Part shown: one piece after another, positions 22,488-36,400 of the stretch
Numbering within the stretch: the stretch's first letter is position 1
Layout: every line of letters starts with the position of its first letter
From: Pteria penguin
Taxonomy: Eukaryota > Mollusca > Bivalvia > Pterioida > Pteriidae
NCBI GenBank assembly: GCA_035048485.1
Contig: CM068582.1
Span: 15,666,001-15,730,000 of the forward strand
Length of the DNA: 64,000 bases
Direction: 5' to 3'
Notes under the pieces: generated by a model
Told to the model about the DNA's origin: nothing
What the model saw: only the letters and a program-made list of their open reading frames with translations
Databases searched by the model: none
Position numbers and translations under genes: made by a program

Positions 22488-25108
22488 AACAAGAGGCCCA
22501 AGTGGGCCTATATCGCTCACCTGAGTACCTAGATTATCAGTCATGCATGAAGGAGAATTCATTTATTTTTGCATTAATGTGACTAAGTCAACACAGATGT
22601 TGAAAATATGTCAAATTTTATTTCAGGCTAGAATAAAAAACAACACTTTTTTGCACATCCATTCAGGTGATTTTGATATTAAGCATTTCCTTTGTCTCTG
22701 CAAGAAGTCATTCAGGGCAACAAGTTAGTCATTTTCTTTAGGTGGGGCCTTTTGTTGACTGATTTCAAGTCTGGGTCATGAACAACAATTGTTTCAAATA
22801 TTGTCCAGATCTAACTTAAAATTGCCTAATTTCATATGTTGAGTGTTGAGAAACATTTTAAAACTTATTTAGATGTGTAAAGAAATGAAAAAAAAATTTT
22901 GACCACAGCTGGATTTGAACCGCTACTCTCCATATTTCAATTACCAAGTGGTATATGTACTATTGTGAGAACTGCTTTTTAGACATGGTGGCATTATCTG
23001 TTAACCAATTTGGATGAAATTTACCAAATTGATAGAGGACTTTTAGTACTTCATGTATTCCATGTTTCATTAAAATCTTTCATGTGGTATAACAGCAGAA
23101 GTGAAAAATGTGATTGAATTGTTCCTATACACCCTCATTTGGAAGTCTTAAAAAATTCATAGAAAATCCAAAAATTGAGATATTGACAAAATTCTTTCAA
23201 AGTAACAATCCTTACCATAATTATGATCACAATAGTCCATAAGAAATCATCATTATCAATTAACTAGGAAATATGACACTTTTTTCTGCATTGAATCACC
23301 AAGTCCAAAGAAATGTCGAAAAAAATTCTAAAATTTGATTTTGGAAGGGAACCAAAATGACAATACATCTTCACTCATCCCTCTAGATCATTTCTATGCA
23401 TTCTGTTTGTCTCTGTATACAGCCCGTATGAAAAAGAATATTGTTAAACGAGGGAACTCTTTTGTGACCTACTCTTGACTATGGTGGCGCCACCTGTAAA
23501 GAGGTCTGGAAGAAAACAACAGAATTTGAAGAGGATCATAAGTGACTTATTTCTACCAAGATTTATTAAAATCCCTCAAACAGTTTTGTAGAAAAAGTTG
23601 AAAATGTGAAAAATGGCCAAACCCCCCCCCCCCCCCTTTTTTTTTTTGGAAGTCTTAAACGTAAAATTCCTAATTTCATATGTTGAGTGTTGAGAAACAT
23701 CTAAAAACTTATTTAGATGTGTAAAAAAAAAAAAAATTTTTTTGACCACAGCTGGATTTGAACCGCTACTCTCCATATTTCAATTACCAAGTGGTATATG
23801 TACCATTGTGAGACCTACTTTTAGACATGGTGGCATTATCTGTTAACCAATTTGGATGATCCGCACAAAAAACAAAACCTTTGAAAAGGACTATGAGTAC
23901 TTGCATCCTACCCAGTTTTATCACAATCCTTCAAGTTGTTCTGTAGATCAAGTTGAAGATATGAAAAATTGTCCCCCCCCCCCCCCCTCCCTTTTCTTGG
24001 AAGTCTTAAAAAATTCATAAAAAATTCAAAAATCGAGACATTGAAAAAATTCCTTCGCACCAGCATTCCTTACCATAGAAATGATTAAATGAAACCAAAT
24101 GAATGCATCAATGTTTACTAAAAGAAAATAATAACTCTTTAATGCATTAAAATAACAAAGTCCAAAATAAAAATGAAAAAACGTCAAAAATTTGATTTCG
24201 GAATGGAACCAAAAATATCAACACTTCTTCCCATATGCCTCTAAATCATTCCTATGCAGTCGGTTTGTCGCTGTATGCACCCGATCTGAATAAGAAGTTT
24301 GTCAAAGGAAGGTACCCTCTGTGACCTACTTTTGTCTGTGGTGGTGCCACCTGTTCATGGATCCTGACAAAAATGACCACATTTGTCGGGGACCTTGAGT
24401 ATTTGATGCATGCCAAGTTTCACTGAATTCCAGCAAGTGGTTCCGAAGAAAAAGTTCAAACTGTGAAATGTTTACACCAATTATCCCCCCCCCCCCTTTT
24501 TCTTGAAAGTCTTAAAAAATTCATAAAAAATCCAAAACATAAAATATTGAAAAATTTTCTTCGCAGTAGTATTTCTTACCATCAAAATGATCAAATTAAA
24601 CCAAATTAATGCATCAATGTTTACTTAAAGAAAAAAATACCTCTTTTCTGCATTAAAACTACCAAGTACAAAAAAACGTCAAAAAAACGTCAAAAATTTG
24701 ATTTCGGAACGGAACCAAAAATAACAACACTTCTTCACACATCCCTCTAGATCATTCCTATGCATTCGGTTTGTCTCTGTATGCCCCCGGTCTGAAGAAG
24801 AAGTTTGTCAAAGGAGGGTACCCTCTTTGACCTACTTTTGCCTGTGGTGGCGCCACCTGTTGATGAATCCGGACGAAAAACAACAACACTTGTAGGGGAC
24901 CATGAGTACTACATGCTTATCAAGTTTCATCAAATTCTGTTCAGTGGTTCTGGAGAAGAAGTCGAAAATGTGAAAAGTTAACGACGGACGACGGACGACG
25001 GACGACGGACGACGGACGACAGACGACGGACGGACGACGGACGACGGACGACGGACGGTGATTGATCACAATAGCTCACTTGAGCCTTTGGCTCAGGTGA
25101 GCTAAAAA
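22488..25108 (+). mobile_element. 2.5-kb GGCCCA element, copy 2
   Basis: It has the same 5' hairpin (GGCCCAAGTGGGCC) and 3' hairpin (GCTCACTTGAGCC...GGCTCAGGTGAGC) as copy 1, and nearly the same interior. The B-box modules are near 22903 and 23750. It has longer C-runs and an expanded GGACGACGGACGAC tract at 24980-25060. Its terminal AAAAA is immediately followed by the start of another element. Confidence 0.9.
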
Positions 25109-26112
25109 GCAAGAGCAATGCTTAGTGTGGCAAAATATACCCGTCTCTTAGAATGAAGTGAAGTATTTTGAAAGTATGTAAACATTTCCCCCTTAAATTG
25201 CTCCATCCCTTATAGTTCATTCATTATCCTGTCTACAAGGATTTTTATTCAAGTATACTATGACCTTGACCTTTGACCTTGACAAACAATAAGCATCTTG
25301 GCATGAGGAGTAAGTGTACCAAGTTTGACAGTCCTAGCCCCAACAGTTTGGGCTTTATCCTGTCTACAAGGGTTTCCTACCATGTAGTACTACGACCTTG
25401 GCCTTTGACCTATGACCTTGAAAAACAATTGACATCTTTGTCTTGGCATTAGAAGTAAGTTTACCATGTTAGACTGTCTTAGCCCCATCGGTTTGATCTG
25501 TATCCTGCCTACAAGGATTTCCTACCAAGAAGTACTACAACCTTGACCTTTGACCTTGAAAAACGATAAGCAACTTATCTTGGCTTAAGGAGTAAAGGTA
25601 CACTAGCCCCAACGCTTTGATCTGTATCTTGAAACAAGATTTCCTACCAAGAAGTACTATGACCTTGAACTTTGACCTCGAAAAACAATAAGCAATTTTA
25701 TTTTGGCATCTGGATTAAAGGTACACTAGCCCCAACGGTTTGATCTTGTCTTGCAACAAGATTTCCTACCAAGTAGTACTACGACCTTGAACTTTGACCT
25801 TGAAAAAATATAGGCGTCTTTGTCTTGGCATGAAGAGTAAGTGTATTAAGTTTGACAATCTTAGCCCCAATGGTTTGATCTGTATCCTGTCCACAAGGTT
25901 GGTCCTACCAAGTAATACTTTGACTTTGATCTTTGATCTCTGACCTTGATAAATTATAGGCATCTTTGTCTTGGCATGAGGAGTAAGTGTACAAAGTTTA
26001 ACAGTCTCAGTCCCTAACGTTTGATCTGTATCCCGCTATCAAGGTCAGACAGACGGATGAAGCTATACCATAACACGTTATGGCAAAGATGGGCATATGA
26101 AAAAAAAAAAAA
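25109..26112 (+). mobile_element. Hairpin-ended element (family B), copy 3
   Basis: It starts GCAAGAGCAATGCTTAGTG directly against the A-tail of the preceding element. About six units of 115-130 bp follow, with TTCCTACCAAGTAGTACTAC, CTTGACCTTTGACC and TAGCCCCAACGGTTTGATCT. It ends with AGACAGACGGATGAAGC, the palindrome CCATAACACGTTATGG, and a poly-A run. Confidence 0.8.
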
Positions 26113-26189
26113 TGAAAATAACCTACCTACTGACCCAAATTTTTTCAAGCATGTCAGGGGGAATAAGAATTTTTTTTTGGCCTTATTTA

Positions 26190-27125
26190 TCTCATTATCA
26201 ACCTTATTATACAGTATTACAAGCACATGCAAATACATAATTCCATTTCATTTTAAAACAATCAATCACATGTGACTAAACAAAAATCTCATATATAATA
26301 TTTCATTCCACCTCTGATAAAAATGCAGTGATTTCATTGGTTAATTTCGACCAAATACTGTCTTGCATCATGTCTTTAATCCACCCGATATAGAATCTGT
26401 ATTAGGCTTGTTTACATAACATGTATGATGCTATGATGTTTAAATTGCTTTGTTATAATTATCTGAAACCTCACAAGTATTAATAGATCATCGATGGGAT
26501 AAATTCATCATGGAGTTATTTGCAGGGGTGATACAGTGTGAAATTGGGTGCATAAACTTGCATAAGGCAAGGTAAAATCCTGCAGATGACTCCATAACTA
26601 AAAATATTCAACTTAGAAGATACAAAGAGAAAATTACCTTAAACAATCAAAATATAATGTATAAATTGAGATTTTAGAGGAAAGGGAAAGACATCCGACT
26701 TCTGTAGGGCAGAAGTCACTAAGAAGATGTACAATAAAACTAAGTAAAAGGTAATCCAATATATGAAATGACATTACAAAAATACTGATTATATGACAAA
26801 TGCGATACCAACTTAGGAACAACCTATACTCAATTGATGTGGTTAACCGAATCGAGGGCCTGCCTTCCCATTCATCGCATATGCAGTACCATAAAAAAAA
26901 AAACACACACAATAAAAAATATAATAATGGAGACAGGTGCTGCTAAAAGTCTTGAATTTATGTTCGAGTAAATCTGAGGGTGAAATATAGTTATAGGAAA
27001 AAATATTTATTATAATGGTATTTACACAAAATGATGTTATCAAACTGGAGAAGACTCTGGAGAGGAACCTGTAAATGTCGTTTTCTGTTTCTGAAAGTTA
27101 GCATGTAGGTACTGATGTGGTTTTC
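26190..27125. other. No recognised gene; possible LINE 3' tail
   Basis: About 26763-26850 contains ATGACATTACAAAAATA and CAATTGATGTGGTTAA, which resemble 53478-53586 downstream of LINE fragment 3. This may be a shared LINE 3' untranslated segment. Confidence 0.3.
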
Positions 27126-27130
27126 TATGA

Positions 27131-30042
27131 AACAAGAGGCCCAAGTGGGCCTATATCGCTCACCTGAGTACCTAGATGATCAGTCATGCATGAAGGAAGA
27201 ATTCATTTATTTTTGCATTAATGTGACTAAGTCAACACAGATGTTGAAAATATGTCAAATTTTATTTCAGGCTAGAATAAAAAACAACACTTTTTTGCAC
27301 TTCCACTCAGGTGATTTTGATATTAAGCATTTCCTTTGTCTCTGCAAGATGTCATTCAGGGCAACAAGTTAGTCATTTTCTTTAGGTGGGGCCTTTTGTT
27401 GACTGATTTCAAGTCTGGGTCATGAACAACAATTGTTTCAAATATTGTCCAGATCTAACTTAAAATTGCCTAATTTCATATGTTGAGTGTTGAGAAACAT
27501 CTAAAAACTTATTTAGATGTGTAAAGAAATGAAAAAAAAATTTTTGACCACAGCTGGATTTGAACCGCTACTCTCCATATTTCAATTACCAAGTGGTATA
27601 TGTATCATTGTGAGAACTGCTTTTTAGACATGGTGACATTATCTGTTAACCAATTTGGATGAAATTTACCATATTGATAGAGGACCTTTAGTACTTCATG
27701 CATTCCATGTTTCATTAAAATCTTTTATGCGGTATAACAGCAGAAGTGAAAAATGTGATTGAATTGTTCCTATACACTCTCATTTGGAAGTCTTAAAAAA
27801 TTCATAGAAAATCCAAAAATTGAGATATTGACAAAATTCTTTCAAAGTAACAATCCTTACCATAATTATGATCACAATAGTCCATAAGGAATCATCATTA
27901 TCAATTAACTAGGAAATATGACACTTTTTTTTCTGCATTGAATCACCAAGTCCAAATAAATGTTGAAAAAAAAATTCTAAAATTTGATTTTGGAAGGGAA
28001 CCAAAATGACAATATGTCTTCACTCATCCCTCTAGATCATTTCTATGCATTCTGTTTGTCTCTGTATACAGTCCGTATGAAAAAGAATATTGTTAAAGGA
28101 GGGAACTCTTTTGTGAACTACTTTTGACTATGGTGGCGCCACCTGAAAGAGGTCTGGACAAAAACAACAGAATTTGAAGAGGATCATAAGTGACTTATTT
28201 CTACCAAGATTTATTAAAATCCTTCAAACAGTTTTGTAGAAAAAGTTGAAAATGTGAAAAATGGCCTCCCCCCCTCTTTTTTTTGGAAGTCTTAAACGTA
28301 AAATTCCTAATTTCATATGTTGAGTGTTGAGAAACATCTAAAAACTTATTTAGATGTGTAAAAAAAAAAAAATTTTTTTTGACCACAGCTGGATTTGAAC
28401 CGCTACTCTCCATATTTCAATTACCAAGTGGTATATGTACCATTGTGAGACCTACTTTTTATGCGTGGTAGCATTATCTGTTAACCAATTTGGATGAAAT
28501 TTACCAAATTGATAGAGGACTTTTAGTACTTCATGTATTCCATGTTTCATCAAAATCTTTCATGTGGTTTTATAGAAAAAGTTGAAAATGTGAAAAATGG
28601 CCAATCCCCCCTTTTTTCTGGAAGTCTTAAAAAATTCATAAAAAATCCAAAAATTGAGATAACGACAAAATTCTTTCACAATAATATTCCTTACCACAAT
28701 TGTGATCAAAATAGTCATTAAGAAATCATCAATATCGATTAACTGAAAAACATGACACTTTTCTTCATTGAAATGACTAAGTCCAGAAACACGTCAAAAA
28801 AGCGTAAATTTCTATTTGACGGATCTTAACCCCGAACACAATTTTTAATAACCCATCTTTATAGATTGTTGAAATGCAATTAGTTTCCGCATTTATGTAC
28901 TGGTTCTGGAGAAGAAGATGTTTGAAGAGGGGTACCCTTTTGGGCACTTTTGGTCCCGCCCTGGATCCACCCCTGAGGGAATCTGGATCCCGAACACAAA
29001 CTTGGTAGAGGACCTTGAGTACTTACTTCCTATGAGGTTTGATGAAATTCTGTGCAGCCAATCTGGAGAAGAAGTTGAAAATGTTTCAACCAATCAGAGC
29101 CAATGGCGGCCATCTTGGATCACGGACTGGCATAAAAAACACAAACTTGGTACAGGACCTTGAGTACCAACTTCCTATGAAGTTTGGTGAAATTCTGTGC
29201 AGCGGTTCTGGAGGAGATGTCGAAAATGTGTCAACCAATCAGAAACAATGGCGGCCATCTTGGATCACGGATCGGCATAAAAAACACAAACTTGGTAGAG
29301 GACCTTGAGTACTTACTTCTTATGAAGTTTGGTGAAATTCTGTGCAGCGGTTCTGGAGGAGAAGTTGAAAATGTGTCAACCAATCAGAGCCAATGGTGGC
29401 CATCTTGGATCAAGGATCGGCATTAAAAACACAAATTTGGTAGAGGACTTTGAGTACTTACTTCCTATGAAGTTTGGTGAAATTCTGTACAGCAGTTCTG
29501 GAGAAGAAGTCGAAAATGTGTCAACCAATCAGAGCCAATGGCGGCCATCTTGGATTACGGATCGGCAAAAAAAACCATAAACTTGGTAGAGGACCTTGAG
29601 TACTTACTTCCTATGAAGTTTGGTGAAATTCTGTACAGCAGTTCTGGAGGAGAAGTCGAAAATGTGTCAACCAATCAGAGCCAATGGCGGCCATCTTGGA
29701 TCACGGATCGGCATAAAAAACACAAACTTTGTAGAGGACCTTGAGTACTTACTTCCTATGGAGTTTGGTGAGATTCTGTACAGCAGTTCTGGAGGAGAAG
29801 TTGAAAATGTGTCAACCAATCAGAGCCAATGGTGGCCATCTTGGATCACGGATCGGCATAAAAAACACAAACTTTGTAGAGGACCTTGAGTACTTACTTC
29901 CTATGGAGTTTGGTGAAATTCTGTACAGCAGTTCTGGAGAAGAAGTCGAAAATGTAGAAAAGTTAACGACGGACGACGGAAGGACGACGGACACTGCACT
30001 ATGACAATAGCTCACTTGAGCTACGCTCAGGTGAGCTAAAAA
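27131..30042 (+). mobile_element. 2.5-kb GGCCCA element, copy 3, with expanded tandem array
   Basis: The 5' half matches copies 1 and 2 from the GGCCCAAGTGGGCC hairpin to about 28780. The 3' half is different: from about 28900 it is a variant block with a 145-bp tandem array, ending in GACGGACGACGG and a shorter 3' hairpin (AGCTCACTTGAGC-TAC-GCTCAGGTGAGCT) followed by AAAAAA. It is either a chimera or a subfamily. Confidence 0.85.
28985..29955. repeat. 145-bp tandem array, about 6.5 units
   Basis: Each unit contains GTCAACCAATCAGAGCCAAT, then GGCGGCCATCTTGGATCACG, then CTTGGTAGAGGACCTTGAGT and TTTGGTGAAATTCTGTGCAG. The period is 145, so the open frame moves by one base per unit, explaining the overlapping frames of 80-90 codons. 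None of these is a gene. Each unit carries CCAAT-box and CCATCTTGG motifs. Confidence 0.9.
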
Positions 30043-30411
30043 ACAGAACATAGGTCATTAGGGTAAGTCATATTTTGTACTGACCGCTGCACCAATAGAT
30101 GAAAGACTTGACAACAGTGAAACAATGGTATTCTAATGGTATTTCAATGATAACAGCTAAAACACTGGATTTTCAATGAAGTTTCAATGGGAAATTTCCA
30201 GTTTCTTTATCTAAGGGTTGACAACAGCTGGCAGTGGTCTTTTCTATAATGATGGTATAAAAACCTTATAGGCAACCTTTTCTTCTCAGGGATTCCTGGT
30301 ATCTGATACCATAAGAAAGATGAGTCCATTCCAGTTAACTGTGATTGTAGCTACTATTATATTATGGTCTGTTAAATCTATCATACAGTATTGCTGCTAT
30401 TCATATCATGC

Positions 30412-30431
30412 TTAGACAGCAGCGTCTTCCA
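30412..30431 (-). CDS. Gene A candidate terminal exon 7
   Basis: A strong acceptor (TTTGTTGTTATTTTCAG) is followed by TGGAAGACGCTGCTGTCTAA, which in phase 1 adds VEDAAV and a stop after FFK. It fits the phase of the donor at 31680. The alternative is termination within unspliced exon 6 at 31580, giving about 424 residues. No clear poly-A signal was seen for either. Confidence 0.4.
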
Positions 30432-33400
30432 CTGAAAATAACAACAAACAAAATAAATCTCACTTTAGTACATGTAGTTGTTGAAAAGTCTATTACATAT
30501 ACAGCATCCAAAATGAAACTTAATTCAAAAATATTACCTTACGCGTAATACAACTTAAATGACATTGTTGATGATATTTGATAAGAACTTGCCTTTTCCT
30601 GTGACTAGTCTAAACTATATATTTTACATGCCCTCTTTAATGGATGTATGAAAAAGACCTGAGAGGTAAAATTTTGTGTGGTAGTTAAGTTCTTGGCCTG
30701 TGGTGCAGGTTTTTTTATCTTTAATTTCAAATTATGCTAATACTTGTATTTGTCGGATAACTTCTAAGACTATAAGTCCTATATAATATAAGGAACATCA
30801 AAATTGACAAAAAATCTCAATAAACCAAATACAGGAGAATCAGTAGAACTGATGTATGCTACCAAAATAATCACTAGTTCTAAATGGGCTAACTGAACAT
30901 CTCCTCATTGAGATCTATCTGCCTACAAAGTTTCTAGTTTTTACCTTTTTATACTTCTTGTAGTTTTTGTGTTATGCTCTGGACAAAACTATGATAGACT
31001 GACAGACAGCTGGACAGACAGACAAACAAGCAACTATATATTCTCCTTTTGGGGAGCATAAAAATACATCTCCTATATAAAACTTGTGATGTCTCCAAGA
31101 AGTTTACATTTCACCGATTTATTGTTACTTAAGATCCAAGAAATGCATTAGCAAAATTGAGGAAGGTATTACACCTGTTTAAAGATTTGAAAATGATAAT
31201 TATAGTCATATCATTTTGCCTCTAACTCAATCAAACTTAAGTGTAGATTTGTTTCCATACATGTAATAGATTATACAAAGGATTAAAAACCTTACACATA
31301 TTTCTTTTCAAGCATTGAAATCTACTGAATTCTTTGAGACAGCAGATTCACTCGTATTGAAAAGGAGTATTATGAGTAGACCATTCCTTTGTATGATATT
31401 CTGATAATCCTCTATAGGGGAACATGGTAAAATTTAACTACAAGAAAATTCTATTTCACAAACTTTTGGTGAATCTGGTCTTTATCTCATAATTTTCATG
31501 AGTATCACATTTTAAAAGAAGATATTGACTGAATGCAAAAGATTGTATTTGTCTGCAATCCACTAGATAATTAAAATTCCTAAAAATTCATATGAGGGAG
31601 AAATGCAATAAACACCATCAAGATTTTCAAGCTATTGTATAAGTAGTCTAACTCCAGGTTCCCTAAGTGTAAAGAATTACCTTTAAAGAACTGTGAAATG
31701 TTGCAAAATTCCCTCTCTTCAAAAAGACGTTCTATGAGGCGATGAAAACCATAATGTTTGCATTCATATCCCACAGCTTCCAGGCGCTTTTGAAAAGTGA
31801 AGTCCTCCTTAGTCACTTTATGATTATCACATTGTATACTGATAAATTGTAACTTTTCTGCAGCATTCAGTTCAAACTCCCCTGATAAGTCAATTGTGCA
31901 GTGACTATATTGTGTTACATATTCATTATTCTTTTTTAAGAAATTTTCAGTGGCCTTTATAGCTACTACACTCCTCTCATCTAATTTTTTCATTTGTCTT
32001 TTCAAACTTTCAACAGTCACATCCTCTGACAACCAATTAGGAGAGATGTAAACAAAGTATGCAATATTTTTTTTAAGACGAAAATGTCCATATTTTGGTT
32101 CTACAAATTTCAGATCTTTAAATTCTTCTTCCAAGTGCTGTATGACAGTTGTCATACCTGTCCCAGATTTTCCTGTGATGACAACTTCCTTGTGTTCCCT
32201 TAAATGCTCTGCTGCTGCATTGATGGCCCTTACATGTCTAAACCGTTCTGATAGATATGAACAAAAAGAATTTTGATATTAGAAGCTTTGATAATTTAAA
32301 CTTTAAAGTCAGAATTATATCATTGTTCCTGTAATCAAGTGTTATAATGTGAAAACCAAATATAAAAAATAGGGCACCACTAAACCGGCATATAAAACGT
32401 CCACTTTTTATTATCCTTGGTGTCATACAAAGTGGAACTAAATATCTAATAGTTGTTAATTTAGATTACCTTCGACGTTGGTAAAATAGTTCAGTTTACT
32501 TTTTCAATTGTTTGTATGTTAAATGATCTTGTACATGCATTTATTTTTTTTGTACAAAGTTTCATCAAAATCCAAAAAGGGTTAAAGATGAATTGCAAAG
32601 ACAAGGTATTTTGCATAGAAAAATCCAAGTCAAATGGTAATAAATCCTGTAAATTGTTTTGGACAGCACTACCCTTCCAATCTGCATATCTTCCCATGGT
32701 GTTCTTTCTTTCTACCATGTTTCATCAAAATCTCCTAAACAGTTTATGAGGAGTTGTGAAGACCATGTATTTTGCATAGAAAAACTCTAGTTTATAAGTC
32801 CAAGGGCCATAACTCTTGTAATTTCTTTTTTTTTTTGACAGCATTCCCCTTCTAACATGCACATCTAAATTTTCCAAGAGTTTAGCAGGAATTAGGAAGA
32901 TAATATATTTTTTAAGAAAATCTAGTCCAAGGGCAGTAACACCTGTAATTTTTTTCTACAGTATTCCCCTTTCAATATGCCTATCTTCATTTGGTATTCT
33001 TTCTTTGTTCTAACTTTCATCAAAATCACCCCAATGGATTCGGAGGAGTTGCGAAGATAAGATGATGTGGAGAGACGGCAAGATGTTAGCTGCATAGCAT
33101 AATATGTCTAAATTTTAAATACTGGCATACAGAAATGAAGAAAAAATGAAAATATTGTTATACTATGTTATACTATGGTCTTATCATTTACATTTATGGA
33201 GTGACAGACAAGGTCAATTAAGTATACAGCCAAACTTTGTTTGCTTCAAATATAAAGAATTAGAATAAACTACTTTTATCTAGAAGTTACCTGCACTTTT
33301 GAAAAAGATTGGAACAAAAGCCTTTCATGAATAAAAGCAAGAAAATTATTTCGTAAAAAACTTTCAGTACAATTACATACCTCTTGGTATTAATAGCTCA

Positions 33401-36400
33401 TTTTGTTCCCCTGTGCCTGCTGTCCCTGAAATATATTCAACACATTACTTAATTGATTAACTAGTGTGTATAAAGGAAAAACTATGTTGCATGCTATCCA
33501 TCTTTCTAAAGTGTGAATCATATCAAATAGACAGACAGATGGAAAAACATACAGACAGATGCCACACAAAGTGAATCTTTAAAAATGTGCTACACAGGTA
33601 CATGTAAAACAAGAGGCCCAAGTGGGCCTATTCAGCTCACCTGAGTACCTAGATGATCAGTCATGCATGAAGGAAGAATTCATTTATTTTTGCATTAATG
33701 TGACTAAGTCAACACAGATGTTGCAAATATGTCAAATTTTATTTCAGGCTAGAATAAAAAACAACACTTTTTTGCACATCCATTCAGATGATTTTGATAT
33801 TAAGCATTTCCTTTGTCTCTGCAAGAAGTCATTCAGGGCAACAAGTTAGTCATTTTCTTTAGGTGGGGCCTTTTTTGACTGATTTCAAGTCTGGGTCATG
33901 AACAACAATTGTTTCACATATTGTCCAGATCTAACTTAAAATTGCCTAATTTCATATGTTAAGTGTTGAGAAACATCTAAAAACTTATTTAGATGTGTAA
34001 AGAAATAAAAAAAAATTTTGACCACAGCTGGATTTGAACTGCTACTCTCCATATTTCAATTACCAAGTGGTATATGTACCATTGTGAGAACTGCTTTTTA
34101 GACATGGTGGCATTATCTGTTAACCAATTTGGATGAAATTTACCAAATTGATAGAGGACCTTTAGTACTTCATGTATTCCATGTTTCATTAAAATCTTTC
34201 ATGTGGTATAACAGCAGAAGTGAAAAATGTGATTGAATTGTTCCTATACACTCTCATTTGGAAGTCTTAAAAAATTCATAGAAAATCCAAAAATTGAGAT
34301 ATTGACAAAATTCTTTCAAAGTAACAATCCTTACCATAATTATGATCACAATAGTCCATAAGAAATCATCATTATCAATTAACTAGGAAATATGACACTT
34401 TTTTTCTGCATTGAATCACCAAGTCCAAAGAAATGTCAAAAAAAAATTCTAAAATTTGATTTTGGAAGGGAACCAAAATGACAATATGTCTTCACTCATC
34501 CCTCTAGATCATTTCTATGCATTCTGTTTGTCTCTGTATACAGCCCGTATGAAAAAGAATATTGTTAAAGGAGGGAACTCTTTTGTGACCTACTTTTGAC
34601 TATGGTGGTGCCACCTGTATAGAGGTCTGGACGAAAACAACAGAATTTGAAGAGGATCATAAGTGACCTATTTCTACAAAGATTTATTAAAATCCTTCAA
34701 ACAGTTTTGTAGAAAAAGTGAAAAATGGCCAACCCCCCCCCCCCCCCCCTTTTTTTTTTGGAAGTCTTAAATGTAAAATTGCTAATTTCATATGTTGAGT
34801 GTTGAGAAACATCTAAAAACTTATTTAGATGTGTAAAAAAAAAAAAATTTTTTTGACCACAGCTGGATTTGAACCGCTACTCTCCATATTTCAATTACCA
34901 AGTGGTATATGTACCATTGTGAGACCTACTTTTTAGACATTGTGGCATATTACTCAAGAATGTGCAAAAAACACAAAGTTCAAAGTAGATGTCATTAAAA
35001 CTGGATATGTCCTTATGCCATGAATGCCCAACTAGAAACAAATTTTAAGGAATTTTCCAAGGAGTCCAAGGGGAATTTCCATTGGCATTCCAAGTTTTGA
35101 TTACAGCTTACATATGTTACAAGTCTGTGGCTCAGGAGAACTTATAGTATTAAACAAGAGAAACACCAAGTATGGCATCCCTTTGCACAGCAGCAAAATC
35201 CATGGTACTACATTGACCTTTGACCTTTTGAACCCAAAATCAAGAGATCTTCCTCTCATTAGCTTAAAGCCATATGTAAAATATGAACCAATAAGCCTAA
35301 ATTGTGGATTCTTCAGTGTCTACAAGGTTTTTCTATGATGACCTTTAGTGATCATAATCTTTGACCTTTTAACCCCGAAATCAGAAGTGACCTTCCTTAC
35401 ACTATACTAGTACTTAAGCTATATGTGTAGTATGAAACCAATAGAGCCTGTGATTTATAGAGTATCTACAAGATTTTGTTACAGACAAACGCATATACTT
35501 ACCCACACATGCACACACCCACACACAAATTGTACCATTACTATATCCCCCTGCAACACTGTTAGAAGGGGGTAATAAAAAGGCACCCAAACGGACCTAT
35601 CTCACTTACTTGAGCACAAATGGCTCAAAAACAAATGACTGCTTGAAATAATTTGCAGGTACATGTATCTTTTGGCTTATTATACCCCCCCAACAAAGTT
35701 TGGTGAGGGCGGGGTATATAGGAATCACCCTGTCTGCCTGTCTGTCCACATCTTGTCCAGGTCATAACTTCTTATCTCCTTGTCAGATCTGGATAATGTT
35801 TCATGCAATTGTTGTCCATGACCCAAAGGTGACCCAAGGTCACATCTTCAAGGTCAAGGTCACAGTGTACACATAGCAAAAATCCTAGTTCAGGCCATAA
35901 CTTTTTACTGCCAAATTGCATCTACATAATATTTCAAAAATTGTTGTCCATGATCAAGGGATGTGTCATGACCTTGAATCAAGTTCATATCTACAAAGCC
36001 AAGGTTACAGTGCACATATAGCCAGAATTGTTGTGTGGGTCATATCTTCCTCTTGTTACGTTGGAAGGAGATTATATTTTACACAATTATTGTACATGAC
36101 TCATGGGTGCTTCATGACCTTGAACCAAGGTCATATCTACAAGTTCAAGGTCACAGTGCCCACACAGTCAGAATTCTGGTTCGGGTTATAACTATACTCT
36201 TCCTGGTACATTGCAGGGGGATTATATTTTACACAATTGTTGTCCACAACCCTGGGGTTTTTCATGACTTTGAACTGAGGTCATATCTACAAGGTCAGGG
36301 TCACAGTGCACACATAGCCAAAATTCTTGGCCGGGCCATAAATTCTTTCTGTTACATTGAAGGGAGATTATATTTTATGCAATTAGTGTTCTTGACTCAA

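Noticed and set aside
24980..25060. CRISPR-like regular repeats (GACGGAC)
   Set aside because: It is a short simple-sequence tract within a eukaryotic transposable element, without spacers.
28918..30004. Overlapping open frames of 80-90 codons repeating V-E-N-V-S-T-N-Q-S-Q-W
   Set aside because: They are the 145-bp tandem array read in rotating frames. The period is not a multiple of three and there are no splice or start signals.
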